DNA of 64,000 nt from Sulfurovum sp. (GCA_027063305.1 JAMORY010000033.1:19367-83366); one strand, 5' to 3'; positions 36,985-45,196 are shown, numbered from the stretch's first letter. A program made the numbers and translations. The notes: generated by a model from the letters alone, not told the origin.

Positions 36985-38727
36985 TTACGCACCAGGTACG
37001 TGTTGTCTATGTTCTACAGAGTATGTAAATGTAGGTGTTGTCAAGTTTTCAATGTACTTGATGAACTTACCTGTTTTAGAATCATAGATACCGATTCTTC
37101 CTGTAGTCCATTCAGAGATCATTGTCCACTTACCATGGTTCGCAGGCTCAGCATGAAGCAATCTTGGTTGTACCGGATTTTTTACCGCTTTACCAACGTG
37201 ATCAGGCATTGGCATGATCATCTCTTTACCGAATTTTTTCTCATTCATCGGTACTTTTTCATGTTGTGTTGCATCCCACTCTTGCAATACTTTGCCAGTG
37301 TGTGCATCGATCAATTGACCTTTTGTTTTACCGACTTTAATGATTCTGTCAGTCTCAAGTGTCTCTTTATTGATCAAATGAACTTCATTGTACTTATCAG
37401 GCTTACCAAGTACACAGTCAGACCAGATGTATGGTGTATGCTCAGATGTTCCGACAAAGAGTCCACCACCGGCAGTTTCGATCTTTTTAACCACTTTCCA
37501 GCCCGGAGACTCCCAGATAACAACAGAACCAAAGTTCATAGAGTTTGTTGCATTCAGCTGTTTACCCATTTTTTTGTTGAACCAAGATGATCCTTGACCT
37601 GGGTGTGGCTTCGATTTTTTACCTGTATAGACTTTTGCTGCCAAAGATTTTGTCTTGAAGTCAACAATACCCATAAGGTCAGATCCCTGAGATGCGATCT
37701 GGAAGTATCTACCATAGTCTTCACCCTCGTTCTCATTCAAGAAACAGTCATGCAGGATCTTACCGATATTTGGAATATCACCAACGATCGGGAATCCTTC
37801 TTTAGAATAATCGATAATATAAGTGTGTCCGCCATCTTTCAATGCTACCGCAAAGTATGGACCGTATGGTGTATCTGCAATACCTGCAACACGTGATGGT
37901 CCGATCTGTCCGTCAGGATCGATTACACGGCTTGTATCATACGCTTTAAGAGGTTTCAATGTATGTGCATCACATAGTACCGCACCACCTGGGTTATAGT
38001 TACCAGCGATCACATATTTACCATCAGGAGACACTGCAAGTCCTCTTGACTCTTGTCCAACCTGTACAGATGCTACTGCCGGCTGTCCCGGAGCACCGAT
38101 ATCGAACATTGTCAATCTACCTGAACGAGAGATAGAGTACGCATATCTTGGGTTCGCTTTATTAGTTACCGTTACGTGAACTGCAAATCCTGCTTTGTGA
38201 CGTGAGAGTACTTTACCGTTCGTAGAGTCGATGAAGTCAACCAGTGACGCATCTCTTTCCGTTGCAAACGTAATATCTTTTACATTCTTGACTTCCGCAC
38301 CTTTATACTTGAGGTTACCATCTTTATCAACAGGATATTTTTTAGCCAATGCATTAACATCCGCTAACTTTGTCCATGTTTTTTGTACCTCATCAAGGCT
38401 GAGTGTTAACTCAACAGTATTCTTCCAGTCCATCAACCAGTCAACCATACCCGCTGCATCGTCTTTGGAGAATTTAGAGCTCCATGCCGGCATTGCAGTA
38501 TTCTCTCTACCGTTCATGATCACTTCTACAAGCATCTCTCTGTTCTTCTTCTTGAGTGCAGCCGGTCTAAGGTCAGATCCAACACCACCTTGGTGGATAG
38601 GTCCGTGACACCCTTGACACTCTTTTTCGTACATTTTTGCAAAATCCATGTTCGATGTACCAGCCAACGCCATTGACGCTGCAAAACTTGTAACTGCTGC
38701 CAGTCCTAAAAGTCTGTTTAGTTTCAT
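36985..38727 (-). CDS. nirS: Cytochrome cd1 nitrite reductase NirS
   Basis: 580 aa with a signal peptide (cleavage after MALAG), a haem c domain with CQGCHGP (near residue 40) and a C-terminal eight-bladed propeller that binds haem d1 (from about residue 130). It reduces nitrite to NO in the periplasm. The d1-domain features include AGFAVHVTV, the RLTMFDIGAPG strand, the HDCFLNENEGEDYGRYFQI region and HPGQGSSWFNKK. The start at 38725-38727 has AAAGGAG and a good signal peptide; the frame is open for 24 more codons upstream. A 198 bp gap with two palindromes separates it from the 49 aa gene. Confidence 0.97.
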   Translation of the reverse strand: MKLNRLLGLAAVTSFAASMALAGTSNMDFAKMYEKECQGCHGPIHQGGVGSDLRPAALKKKNREMLVEVIMNGRENTAMPAWSSKFSKDDAAGMVDWLMDWKNTVELTLSLDEVQKTWTKLADVNALAKKYPVDKDGNLKYKGAEVKNVKDITFATERDASLVDFIDSTNGKVLSRHKAGFAVHVTVTNKANPRYAYSISRSGRLTMFDIGAPGQPAVASVQVGQESRGLAVSPDGKYVIAGNYNPGGAVLCDAHTLKPLKAYDTSRVIDPDGQIGPSRVAGIADTPYGPYFAVALKDGGHTYIIDYSKEGFPIVGDIPNIGKILHDCFLNENEGEDYGRYFQIASQGSDLMGIVDFKTKSLAAKVYTGKKSKPHPGQGSSWFNKKMGKQLNATNSMNFGSVVIWESPGWKVVKKIETAGGGLFVGTSEHTPYIWSDCVLGKPDKYNEVHLINKETLETDRIIKVGKTKGQLIDAHTGKVLQEWDATQHEKVPMNEKKFGKEMIMPMPDHVGKAVKNPVQPRLLHAEPANHGKWTMISEWTTGRIGIYDSKTGKFIKYIENLTTPTFTYSVEHRQHVPGA

Positions 38728-38876
38728 TCTTCGCTCCTTTTTAAAGGTTTTTACCACTCCTTGGGAGTAGTGAAAATCCAGAGTCCATGGTCTACCCAAC
38801 CACAGACACCTTCAAAAGAGACTCTTTCATAAGTCCCTTTTGTACCAACTCATAACAAACGGTCATAAAGTGTAAC

Positions 38877-38901
38877 ATCTATTTACTTAAGTAAAATAGA
38901 T
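38877..38901. promoter_or_regulatory. Dyad operator candidate upstream of nirS
   Basis: A near-perfect dyad with core TTTAC-TTAA-GTAAA (38882-38895) and outer arms ATCTA/TAGAT. The 5-4-5 geometry is like FNR/CRP-family sites but with a different half-site. A second palindrome, CATAAAATTTTATG (38908-38921), lies 6 bp further upstream. Confidence 0.5.
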
Positions 38902-38925
38902 AATATTCATAAAATTTTATGATCG

Positions 38926-39075
38926 TTACTTTTTGTTAAGTTTTTTCTTCTCATCGAAGTAGATCCAGATCATCGGAAGGATGATAATGGTGTGAAGAAA
39001 CAGCGTCAAGGTCAATGGACCTTGGTTTAACCAACCGAAGAAACTCGGTACGACATCTGTAAACGGTTCAAACAT
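38926..39075 (-). CDS. 49 aa single-helix membrane protein between norB and nirS
   Basis: It starts MFEPFTDVVPSFFGW, has one membrane helix (LTLTLFLHTIIILPMIWIYF, residues 21-40) and ends with a Lys-rich tail (DEKKKLNKK). AAGGAG lies 6 bp before the ATG. It starts 48 bp after norB on the same strand and its length is close to small accessory subunits of haem-copper oxidases (CcoQ/CcoS size), so it may be an accessory subunit of NorCB. That is an inference from size and position. Confidence 0.75.
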   Translation of the reverse strand: MFEPFTDVVPSFFGWLNQGPLTLTLFLHTIIILPMIWIYFDEKKKLNKK

Positions 39076-39123
39076 CTTATGCTCCTTTTATTAAGTGGGG
39101 CAGAGTCTGCCCCTTTCATCATG

Positions 39124-40569
39124 TTAGGCAGTCTGTGCCGCTTTTGCTACTTTACCGATGGTCAAGAGATCCCATACGAGATAGACAAATCCTGCAAGTG
39201 TCACAACACCCATGATCGCTCTCCATACCATCGCTTGTACGAACCATGGTAGCTCTTGTGCAGTAAAGAATGCATTCCATCCTGCACCAAGCTCAGCTCT
39301 TTCGACCAATACTTGCTCATATCCGGCAATGGTCAATGCTACGGTCATACCTACCACACCGAATGTGATAAGGAAGATCGCCATTTTAGACTTGAATGTT
39401 GACGGCAATCTTTTTGCACCGTATGCATACTGTATACCCATGTACATCATGCCGATCAGGATCGTTGCATATGCACCGAAGAATGCCAAGTGTCCGTGTG
39501 CCGCAGTAAACTGTGACCCGTGTGTATAGATATTTACTTGTGGCAATGTGTGGAAGAATCCCCAGATACCAGCTCCAAGGAAGTTCCCGAATGCATTGGT
39601 CACGATCCATGCCATTGCAGGAGCGTTTGTAATTACACTACCGGTCTCACCTTTACCTTTAGCGATCCCTTGCTCTTTCCCCCAGTCATAGAGGACGTGA
39701 ACGAACATCGCTACAAGAGGTACAGGCTCAAGCGCAGAGAACAATGCACCGATCTCCCACCAGTACTCAGGTGTACCGATCCAGAAGTAGTGGTGACCAA
39801 GACCGAGAATACCTGATCCAAAAAGCATCAATACTTCGATCCACAGCCACATCTCAACGATCTCACGTTTTGCACCGATAATCTTGATCAGTGCGTATGC
39901 CGCCAATGTTCCGACAAATACTTCCCATGTCGCTTCAACCCAAAGGTGAATAACCCACCACCACCAGAATTGATCCATGGAGATGTTATCTGTAAAGAAC
40001 ATACCTGCCAGATAAAGACCTGCAAGTGCCAGCAAGTTTGCGACCATTACTGTCATTATCCCTGTCTTTTGCCCTTTCATATAGGTTGCAAAGACATTCC
40101 AGTAGAAAACAAGTATTACGACTACAATACCGATATCCGCCCATCTTGGCGCTTCGATATACTCTCTACCTTCGTTAATGAACCAGATCGTCGCCTCTGA
40201 TCCCGAACCGACTTGGATGAAGATATAGACAAGCACCACAACCGTAATTGCTGCGGTCAATACCCAGAACGCCAATTTACCAAGACCAAGGCCTACACCT
40301 TCATGCCCTGTCTCATCAGAGAGCATAAAGTAAACCGAACCGATCATTGCATAAAGCATCCAAACAACAAGTGCATTGATATGCACCATTCTCGCTACGG
40401 AGAAGTCAAATAGTTCAAACAGGAACCCCGGAGCTAAAAACTGGATCGCAGCGATAAGCCCCATGAGCAGTTGTGCTCCAAAGAGTACAATCGCCACTCT
40501 AAAATACATCATTCCCAACTCTTTACCTTTGTTACCGGCAAAGCTATTTGTCTTAATACTAGTGAGCAT
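39124..40569 (-). CDS. norB: Nitric oxide reductase large subunit NorB (cNor)
   Basis: 481 aa with 12 membrane helices, of the haem-copper oxidase superfamily. It reduces NO to N2O at a haem b3-FeB site. Ligand regions visible are MVHINALVVW (low-spin haem), WVIHLWVEATWEVFVG (His and the active-site Glu), GLGHHYFWIG (two FeB His) and GSQFTAAHGHLAFFGAY (haem His). The start at 40567-40569 has GGAGGAACC; it lies inside norC (11 bp overlap), so translation is coupled. The length and the absence of a fused quinol oxidase domain mark cNor rather than qNor. Confidence 0.97.
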   Translation of the reverse strand: MLTSIKTNSFAGNKGKELGMMYFRVAIVLFGAQLLMGLIAAIQFLAPGFLFELFDFSVARMVHINALVVWMLYAMIGSVYFMLSDETGHEGVGLGLGKLAFWVLTAAITVVVLVYIFIQVGSGSEATIWFINEGREYIEAPRWADIGIVVVILVFYWNVFATYMKGQKTGIMTVMVANLLALAGLYLAGMFFTDNISMDQFWWWWVIHLWVEATWEVFVGTLAAYALIKIIGAKREIVEMWLWIEVLMLFGSGILGLGHHYFWIGTPEYWWEIGALFSALEPVPLVAMFVHVLYDWGKEQGIAKGKGETGSVITNAPAMAWIVTNAFGNFLGAGIWGFFHTLPQVNIYTHGSQFTAAHGHLAFFGAYATILIGMMYMGIQYAYGAKRLPSTFKSKMAIFLITFGVVGMTVALTIAGYEQVLVERAELGAGWNAFFTAQELPWFVQAMVWRAIMGVVTLAGFVYLVWDLLTIGKVAKAAQTA

Positions 40570-41230
40570 TGGTTCCTCCTGTCTTGAATTGTTCAACCGT
40601 TTTGGAGAAGTTTCTTGGGAAACCGTTCGTATCGATACTACTCATATGTTTGAGGAAAGCTACCAATCCTTTTGCCTCTTCAGCAGTGATTCCTAGATCA
40701 GGCATCATACGTGCATGTGTCGGATACTGTGAAGGATGCTGCAAGAACTCTGCCATCGCCTCTTCTACTGTATTCTTACCTGTCATTGCTTGTAGAGGTC
40801 CGCCTTTTTGCCATGCCGGATCAAGCCATGCTTTTGTAAGATCCGGAGCATAGTACGCACCGTTACCCAAAAGTGTATGACAGTTCATACAGTTCTTTGC
40901 CTGAGAAGTCAGTTTTCCAAGATGCAGTAGTTCCGCTGCCTCTTTTTCACTCCACTCTTTTCCGAAGAAGAGCTGCTTTTCACCGATAACAGGTACTTCA
41001 TGCCCTCTTTTTGCATCCATTTTGTAATCAATATGGTAATTGATGACCGTTGGTGCCGGAACTCTCTTTTTCACACCGTTTTTCAGATCTGCATCCGTTC
41101 CCATACTGATCTGCCCTAGTGTATCGAATGTAAGCCAGATCAATAAAATCGTTGCAAATCCGGTTACCCATGCCGCTGAACGTCGCCAGAACGGTATACT
41201 GGTCCAAACCGAAACATTTTCGTTAGCCAT
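40559..41230 (-). CDS. norC: Nitric oxide reductase cytochrome c subunit NorC
   Basis: 223 aa with an N-terminal membrane anchor (residues about 18-40) and one haem motif CMNCHTLLGNGAYYAPDL (near 114), the classical NorC context. A Met ligand candidate is in ARMMPDLGI. It accepts electrons from periplasmic cytochromes and passes them to NorB. It begins 69 bp after the small membrane protein gene, with AGGAGGACAC before its ATG. The FNR-type box at 41739-41752 probably controls the whole unit. Confidence 0.96.
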   Translation of the reverse strand: MANENVSVWTSIPFWRRSAAWVTGFATILLIWLTFDTLGQISMGTDADLKNGVKKRVPAPTVINYHIDYKMDAKRGHEVPVIGEKQLFFGKEWSEKEAAELLHLGKLTSQAKNCMNCHTLLGNGAYYAPDLTKAWLDPAWQKGGPLQAMTGKNTVEEAMAEFLQHPSQYPTHARMMPDLGITAEEAKGLVAFLKHMSSIDTNGFPRNFSKTVEQFKTGGTNAH

Positions 41231-41299
41231 GTGTCCTCCTTTTTTAGATAGAACGCTTTGTGAACAGACCCTATCATAGGGTCTGCATATCCGTTGATA

Positions 41300-41650
41300 C
41301 TACTTGTGTTCCTCTACGCTCTCTTCGCCCTCTTCATACCGTGCATCCCCCGCACTGATCAAATAGTAGTAGAGATGCGGAATGAAGAGATACGCCAACA
41401 TCGTGACCATCAATACCTTTACGGTAAAGTGGTTACTCTGTATCAACTGTGCGAAGTCGTAAAGGAAATATGTTTGTAATGCCCAAAACAGATATCCCAC
41501 AGGTACCCACTTTTTAGAGAAATAACCCATTTTCGAGAGGGTTATGATCGCAGCATAACCGACTCCGAAAACAAGCACGAGGGTAGACTCGATGAAGATA
41601 GGTAGGAATTGATCCAACGCTATCTCCGGTCTTACGATCAACTGTTCCAT
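41300..41650 (-). CDS. Nor-operon membrane protein of unknown function
   Basis: 116 aa with three or four membrane helices (for example STLVLVFGVGYAAIITLSK and VKVLMVTMLAYLFIPHLYYY) and an acidic C-terminal tail (EEGEESVEEHK). It is the first gene after the FNR-type box at 41739-41752 and precedes norC on the same strand, so it is probably a Nor assembly or accessory protein. It is not clearly NorD, NorE, NorF or NorQ. The start MEQLIVRPE (41648-41650) is chosen because it fits the predicted transcript start near 41704; 14 further upstream codons are open. Confidence 0.65.
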   Translation of the reverse strand: MEQLIVRPEIALDQFLPIFIESTLVLVFGVGYAAIITLSKMGYFSKKWVPVGYLFWALQTYFLYDFAQLIQSNHFTVKVLMVTMLAYLFIPHLYYYLISAGDARYEEGEESVEEHK

Positions 41651-41738
41651 TTCATGGCTCCCTGTATCATATCTATTTACTAAAAGGATCAAAGCCTTAG
41701 AGCATGGAGTATTATGACAGCTTCAATTTGTAATGGGA

Positions 41739-41752
41739 TTGACATATATCAA
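41739..41752 (-). promoter_or_regulatory. FNR/NNR-type box for the nor(-nirS) unit
   Basis: TTGACATATATCAA has one change from the consensus (TTGAC, as at 14413). On the minus strand CATAAT (41711-41716) begins 29.5 bp from the centre; TAATAC overlaps it. The transcript start would be near 41704. Confidence 0.82.
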
Positions 41753-41805
41753 GAAAATAAATAAAAATCATCAATGAAGTTTATTTTCATAAGGAAAGAT
41801 TATAT

Positions 41806-41837
41806 TTCGCGTAGCAAAAAACGCTTTGCTACGCGAA
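41806..41837 (-). terminator. Strong hairpin terminator after the 41.8-42.2 kb gene
   Basis: A perfect 13 bp stem (TTCGCGTAGCAAA 41806-41818 with 41825-41837) and a 6-base loop, 6 bp past the stop at 41843. It insulates this gene from the nor promoter. Confidence 0.75.
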
Positions 41838-41842
41838 GTATG

Positions 41843-42211
41843 CTAATCTGCGACGATGCATCGTGCAGTGAAGAAAGGACGGCTGTAGTGAGGAGAGACG
41901 AAGTTGTCACCTTCAAGCCGCCAATTTTTGGACTTTTGGATCGTTACGGTCTGCGCTACCTTTCGGAGCATTCTGCTCTCACATAAGATAGGCATATCTT
42001 TCTCGAACGCCGCTTTCACCTCTGCCATACGGTTGATCGTGATCATAAAGTGCGCTCCGATCATGATACCCAACACCAGACTGACGCTGATAAGGCCTTT
42101 TTTCAATGCCCCTTTCGACATAAAAGGTCTGGTAGTCACAAAAACCGTTACAAGCAGAATGATTCCTGCCAAGATCAAGTAGGCACCCTCTAAATAGAAA
42201 AAGTTTCTCAT
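41843..42211 (-). CDS. Two-helix membrane protein of unknown function, FNR-box controlled
   Basis: 122 aa with two membrane helices (residues about 8-27 and 42-60), then a soluble C-terminal half with MPILCESRMLRKVAQTV and a final Cys. No family recognised. It is divergent from the gene at 42345, with one perfect FNR-type box between them and a correctly spaced -10 (TACTAT) on its side. This places it in the denitrification regulon and suggests a link to NO or nitrite handling. It ends in a strong terminator. Confidence 0.65.
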   Translation of the reverse strand: MRNFFYLEGAYLILAGIILLVTVFVTTRPFMSKGALKKGLISVSLVLGIMIGAHFMITINRMAEVKAAFEKDMPILCESRMLRKVAQTVTIQKSKNWRLEGDNFVSPHYSRPFFTARCIVAD

Positions 42212-42272
42212 ACTCTGTTGTCCTTAGGCGATATAGATAGACAAATAGTATCATAGTTTATACACCGTACGA

Positions 42273-42286
42273 TTGATGTTCATCAA
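42273..42286. promoter_or_regulatory. FNR/NNR-type box serving two divergent promoters
   Basis: TTGATGTTCATCAA is a perfect site. Rightward TATACT (42309-42314) and leftward TACTAT (42245-42250) each begin exactly 29.5 bp from its centre, predicting starts near 42321 and 42238. Confidence 0.9.
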
Positions 42287-42344
42287 GCGATTTTTAACCA
42301 AAAGGCTCTATACTGTTAAAAAAATACAGATAACCGGATGTCGC

Positions 42345-42734
42345 ATGAACACTTTTAGAAAATATCTTCCGTTTGCACTCTTTGCCGGATTTCTGCTCTT
42401 TGGGCTCAATGCCTTTATGCAGAGTCGACCCGCACCCAAAAATACACGTATCTATACAGAGGTACAGCACTTCAGTCCTTACTTTCTCGATAAACGCTTC
42501 GGCGGTCTTGAGATACGCAGTAAAACAGACCCGGACTTTAAAGAGAAACCCAATAACATGACCCTCTTTCAAGAATTTGAACGCCTAGAGCGCGAATGGG
42601 GGAAACAGCACTTGAAACTGCAAAAGAACACCTTGCTTATCCTCGATGATAACGGTACCGTCCAAAAAGAGGTACCGCTTCAAAACAAGGCTGAGCTCGA
42701 CTTCATACACCGCTACTACAGGATAGGATCATGA
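42345..42734 (+). CDS. Membrane-anchored periplasmic protein of unknown function, FNR-box controlled
   Basis: 129 aa with an N-terminal anchor (YLPFALFAGFLLFGLNAFM, residues 6-24) and a basic soluble domain. The C-terminal segment LILDDNGTVQKEVPLQNKAE, with Asp-Asp and a beta-turn pattern, is reminiscent of a small beta domain. The start MNTFRKYLPF at 42345 is supported by the predicted transcript start near 42321. The stop overlaps the next ATG by 4 bp. No family recognised. Its regulation suggests a denitrification role. Confidence 0.65.
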   Translation: MNTFRKYLPFALFAGFLLFGLNAFMQSRPAPKNTRIYTEVQHFSPYFLDKRFGGLEIRSKTDPDFKEKPNNMTLFQEFERLEREWGKQHLKLQKNTLLILDDNGTVQKEVPLQNKAELDFIHRYYRIGS

Positions 42735-42919
42735 CCGATATCGTCATTACACTGGTATTCTCTATCGTAATGCTTGTTTTCATGGCATTTCCCGCAATGA
42801 AGATCAGCCAATGGCTTCGCCCGAAACTGGCACTGAGCGAACGGGGACATAACGCCCTTCAGATCATCCTCACGATTGTGCTCTCCTTGCTTGTAGGGCT
42901 CTTCCTCCGCTTCGCATAA
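42731..42919 (+). CDS. 62 aa two-helix membrane protein
   Basis: Two hydrophobic helices (residues 3-22 and 43-60) flank a short basic loop (KISQWLRPKLALSERGHN). It overlaps the preceding gene by 4 bp (ATGA), so the two are co-translated under the FNR-type promoter. AGGATC precedes the ATG. No family recognised. Confidence 0.65.
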   Translation: MTDIVITLVFSIVMLVFMAFPAMKISQWLRPKLALSERGHNALQIILTIVLSLLVGLFLRFA

Positions 42920-42996
42920 CCATCCATTAACAAGCTTTTCGCTAAAATATTTCATTAATTTTATGCCCCTATGGGGCGGATATGGAGCAAAATACG

Positions 42997-43917
42997 ATGA
43001 ATAAAGCAAAATATATCTGGATGGACGGCGAGCTGGTTCCTTGGGATGATGCGAAAGTACACGTGCTTACCCACACCCTGCACTACGGAAACGGTGCTAT
43101 CGAAGGGACCAAAGCCTATAAGACCGTTGACGGAAGATGTGCAATCTTTAAACTCAACGAGCATACCCAAAGACTGCTCAACTCTTCAAAGATGACACTA
43201 ATGGATGTCCCTTTTACCCTTGAAGAGCTCAATGAGGCACAGATCAAACTACTTCAAGAGAACGAACTCTATGAGGGTGCCTACATCAGACCGCTTGTCT
43301 ACCTTGGATACGGGGTCATGGGGCTCTACCACAAAGATGCACCCGTACAGGTCTCCATCTCCGCATGGGAATGGGGTGCATACCTTGGAGAAGAGGGGCT
43401 TAAAAAAGGGATCCGTCTTAAGATCTCCTCTATGACAAGAACACCCAACACTTCCGGTATGGGAAAAGCCAAAGCCGTTGCCAACTACCTCAACAGCCAA
43501 ATGGCAAAGTTCGAAGCGGTAGAAGCGGGCTATGACGAGGCACTGCTTCGTGATGACCAAGGATATATCGCCGAGGCTTCAGGTGCATGTTTCTTCATGG
43601 TACGCGACGGAAAGCTTATCTCACCTCCGAACGACAACTCGCTTGAGTCCATCACACAGGCAACGGTCATCGATCTTGCCAAAGAGATGGGTATCGAGGT
43701 AGAGAGAAGACGCATTACCAGAGAGGAGATCTATATTGCGGACGAGTGTTTCCTGACAGGAACAGCCGCAGAGGTGACACCTGTGCGTGAGGTGGATGCA
43801 CGCGTTATCGGATGCGGATCAAGAGGGCCTATCACGGAGAAACTCCAAACAGCCTACTTCGATGCCGTTGCAGGAAAGAACCCTGACTATATCAAACACC
43901 TCACCTATATCAACTAG
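42997..43917 (+). CDS. ilvE: Branched-chain amino acid aminotransferase IlvE
   Basis: 306 aa, fold-type IV PLP enzyme. It makes Leu, Ile and Val from their keto acids with glutamate. Motifs: YIWMDGELVPWDDAKVHVL at the N-terminus, HYGNGAIEGTKAY, the PLP Lys region KAVANYLNSQMAK, and EASGACFFMVRDG plus FLTGTAAEVTPV. The start MNKAKYIW (42997) is preferred over an ATG five codons upstream because GGAGC lies 9 bp before it and it matches relatives; the upstream ATG at 42982 remains possible. Confidence 0.94.
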   Translation: MNKAKYIWMDGELVPWDDAKVHVLTHTLHYGNGAIEGTKAYKTVDGRCAIFKLNEHTQRLLNSSKMTLMDVPFTLEELNEAQIKLLQENELYEGAYIRPLVYLGYGVMGLYHKDAPVQVSISAWEWGAYLGEEGLKKGIRLKISSMTRTPNTSGMGKAKAVANYLNSQMAKFEAVEAGYDEALLRDDQGYIAEASGACFFMVRDGKLISPPNDNSLESITQATVIDLAKEMGIEVERRRITREEIYIADECFLTGTAAEVTPVREVDARVIGCGSRGPITEKLQTAYFDAVAGKNPDYIKHLTYIN

Positions 43918-43928
43918 CCCAAGCATAT

Positions 43929-43942
43929 CCGGCTTCGGCCGG
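43929..43942 (+). terminator. UUCG-loop hairpin terminator after ilvE
   Basis: CCGGC-TTCG-GCCGG, 11 bp past the ilvE stop, followed by TTCTC. Confidence 0.65.
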
Positions 43943-43973
43943 TTCTCAATCATACGTATTAAAGATCATACCC

Positions 43974-43995
43974 CCTATACGCTATAACGTATAGG
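43974..43995 (+). promoter_or_regulatory. Inverted repeat just upstream of the prohibitin-like gene
   Basis: CCTATACG (43974-43981) and CGTATAGG (43988-43995) flank a 6-base loop and end 17 bp before the ATG at 44013. It may be an operator or an RNA hairpin near the ribosome binding site AAAGGAG. Confidence 0.4.
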
Positions 43996-44012
43996 AGATA
44001 CAAAGGAGTATC

Positions 44013-45119
44013 ATGCCAGCCGACATGAATGACTATTTTAAAAAGAAAAGACCACAACAGCAAAAGAGTGACGACAACAACAACCAGCGTCCTAACAATT
44101 CACAACCCGGAGGGAGCAACCCAATGAACAGCATGGGGGGCAAAAGCGCCTCATGGATCTTCGTAGCGATCGCTATTGTCATGGGGATATTCGTGCTCAA
44201 GCCTTTTACTATCATCAACTCAGGTGAAGTAGGGATCAAGATCAACACCGGTAAATTTGAAGAGAAACCGCTTCAACCGGGACTTCACTTCTTCATTCCG
44301 GTATTACAAAAGATCGTACCGGTCAATACTCGTGTCCGTATGATCACCTACTCCAATGAGAACAAGCAGATTCTTAGTGACGGATACAGCCGTTACGAGG
44401 GTGGGCTCAGACGCAACCCAGCCATCCGCGTCATGGACTCCAGAGGGCTTGATGTCGACATCGACCTTGCCGTACAGTACCACTTAAGACCTGAAAGCGC
44501 ACCAACGACCATTGCCAACTGGGGTACGGCATGGGAAGATAAGATCATCAACACTAAAGTACGTGAGATCGTCCGTGATGTTATTGGGAAATACGCCGCG
44601 GAAAATCTCCCTCAAAAACGCCCGGAGATCGCAAAAGAGATCCAGAGCAAAGTGCGTATGAAGGTTGAAGCAATCCCAGGCAAACCGGTCGTTCTTGACT
44701 CGGTCGAACTACGTAATATCGTACTTCCTGCCAAGATCAAAGCCAAAATTGAAGAGCTTCAGGCGGAAAAACAGAACGTCATGATCGCAGAACAGCAAAA
44801 AGACAGAGCCAAAAGAGAAGCGGAGCGTAAAGCGGAGATCGCACGTGGTGAGGCGGAGAAGAAACGTATCGAAGCCCAAGGACATGCCGATAAGATACGC
44901 ATCGAGGCAGGGGCACAGGCAAAAGCGAACAAGATCATTGCCGAGTCATTGACAAGCGATCTTCTACAGCTTGAACAGATCAAAGCACAGCGCCAGTTCA
45001 ACGAAGCGCTCAAGGTCAACAAAGATGCACAGATCTTCCTAACCCCAGGCGGTGCCGTCCCTAACATCTGGGTCGATGCCAAAGCAAAAGCACAAAAAGC
45101 CGTTTCGGCACAACAATAA
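44013..45119 (+). CDS. Prohibitin/HflK-like SPFH (Band 7) membrane protein
   Basis: 368 aa. A Gln/Asn-rich cytoplasmic N-terminus (residues 1-45) is followed by one membrane helix (SWIFVAIAIVMGIFVL), then the Band 7 domain (TIINSGEVGIKINTGKFEE through about residue 240). A long charged coiled coil follows (residues about 245-315, Ala/Glu/Lys rich). It likely forms ring scaffolds in the membrane and may modulate FtsH protease. The start has AAAGGAG. The C-terminus LTPGGAVPNIWVDAKAKA is prohibitin-like. It is a single gene with its own terminator. Confidence 0.9.
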   Translation: MPADMNDYFKKKRPQQQKSDDNNNQRPNNSQPGGSNPMNSMGGKSASWIFVAIAIVMGIFVLKPFTIINSGEVGIKINTGKFEEKPLQPGLHFFIPVLQKIVPVNTRVRMITYSNENKQILSDGYSRYEGGLRRNPAIRVMDSRGLDVDIDLAVQYHLRPESAPTTIANWGTAWEDKIINTKVREIVRDVIGKYAAENLPQKRPEIAKEIQSKVRMKVEAIPGKPVVLDSVELRNIVLPAKIKAKIEELQAEKQNVMIAEQQKDRAKREAERKAEIARGEAEKKRIEAQGHADKIRIEAGAQAKANKIIAESLTSDLLQLEQIKAQRQFNEALKVNKDAQIFLTPGGAVPNIWVDAKAKAQKAVSAQQ

Positions 45120-45127
45120 CATTGTCA

Positions 45128-45155
45128 GTGAGAAGTGAGGAGTGAGGAGTGAGGA
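45128..45155 (+). repeat. Heptanucleotide tandem repeat (GTGAGGA x 3 plus GTGAGAA)
   Basis: Four 7 bp units (GTGAGAA, then three GTGAGGA) directly after the prohibitin-like gene. The same unit recurs at 57985-58005 and 8613-8644. Confidence 0.8.
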
Positions 45156-45159
45156 GTTG

Positions 45160-45190
45160 ATAAAAGCTTTTCATTATGAAAAGCTTTTAT
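45160..45190 (+). terminator. Long perfect hairpin terminator after the prohibitin-like gene
   Basis: A 15 bp perfect inverted repeat (45160-45174 with 45176-45190) around a single T, containing AAAAGCTTTT in each arm and followed by TCTTCTC. Confidence 0.75.
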
Positions 45191-45196
45191 TCTTCT

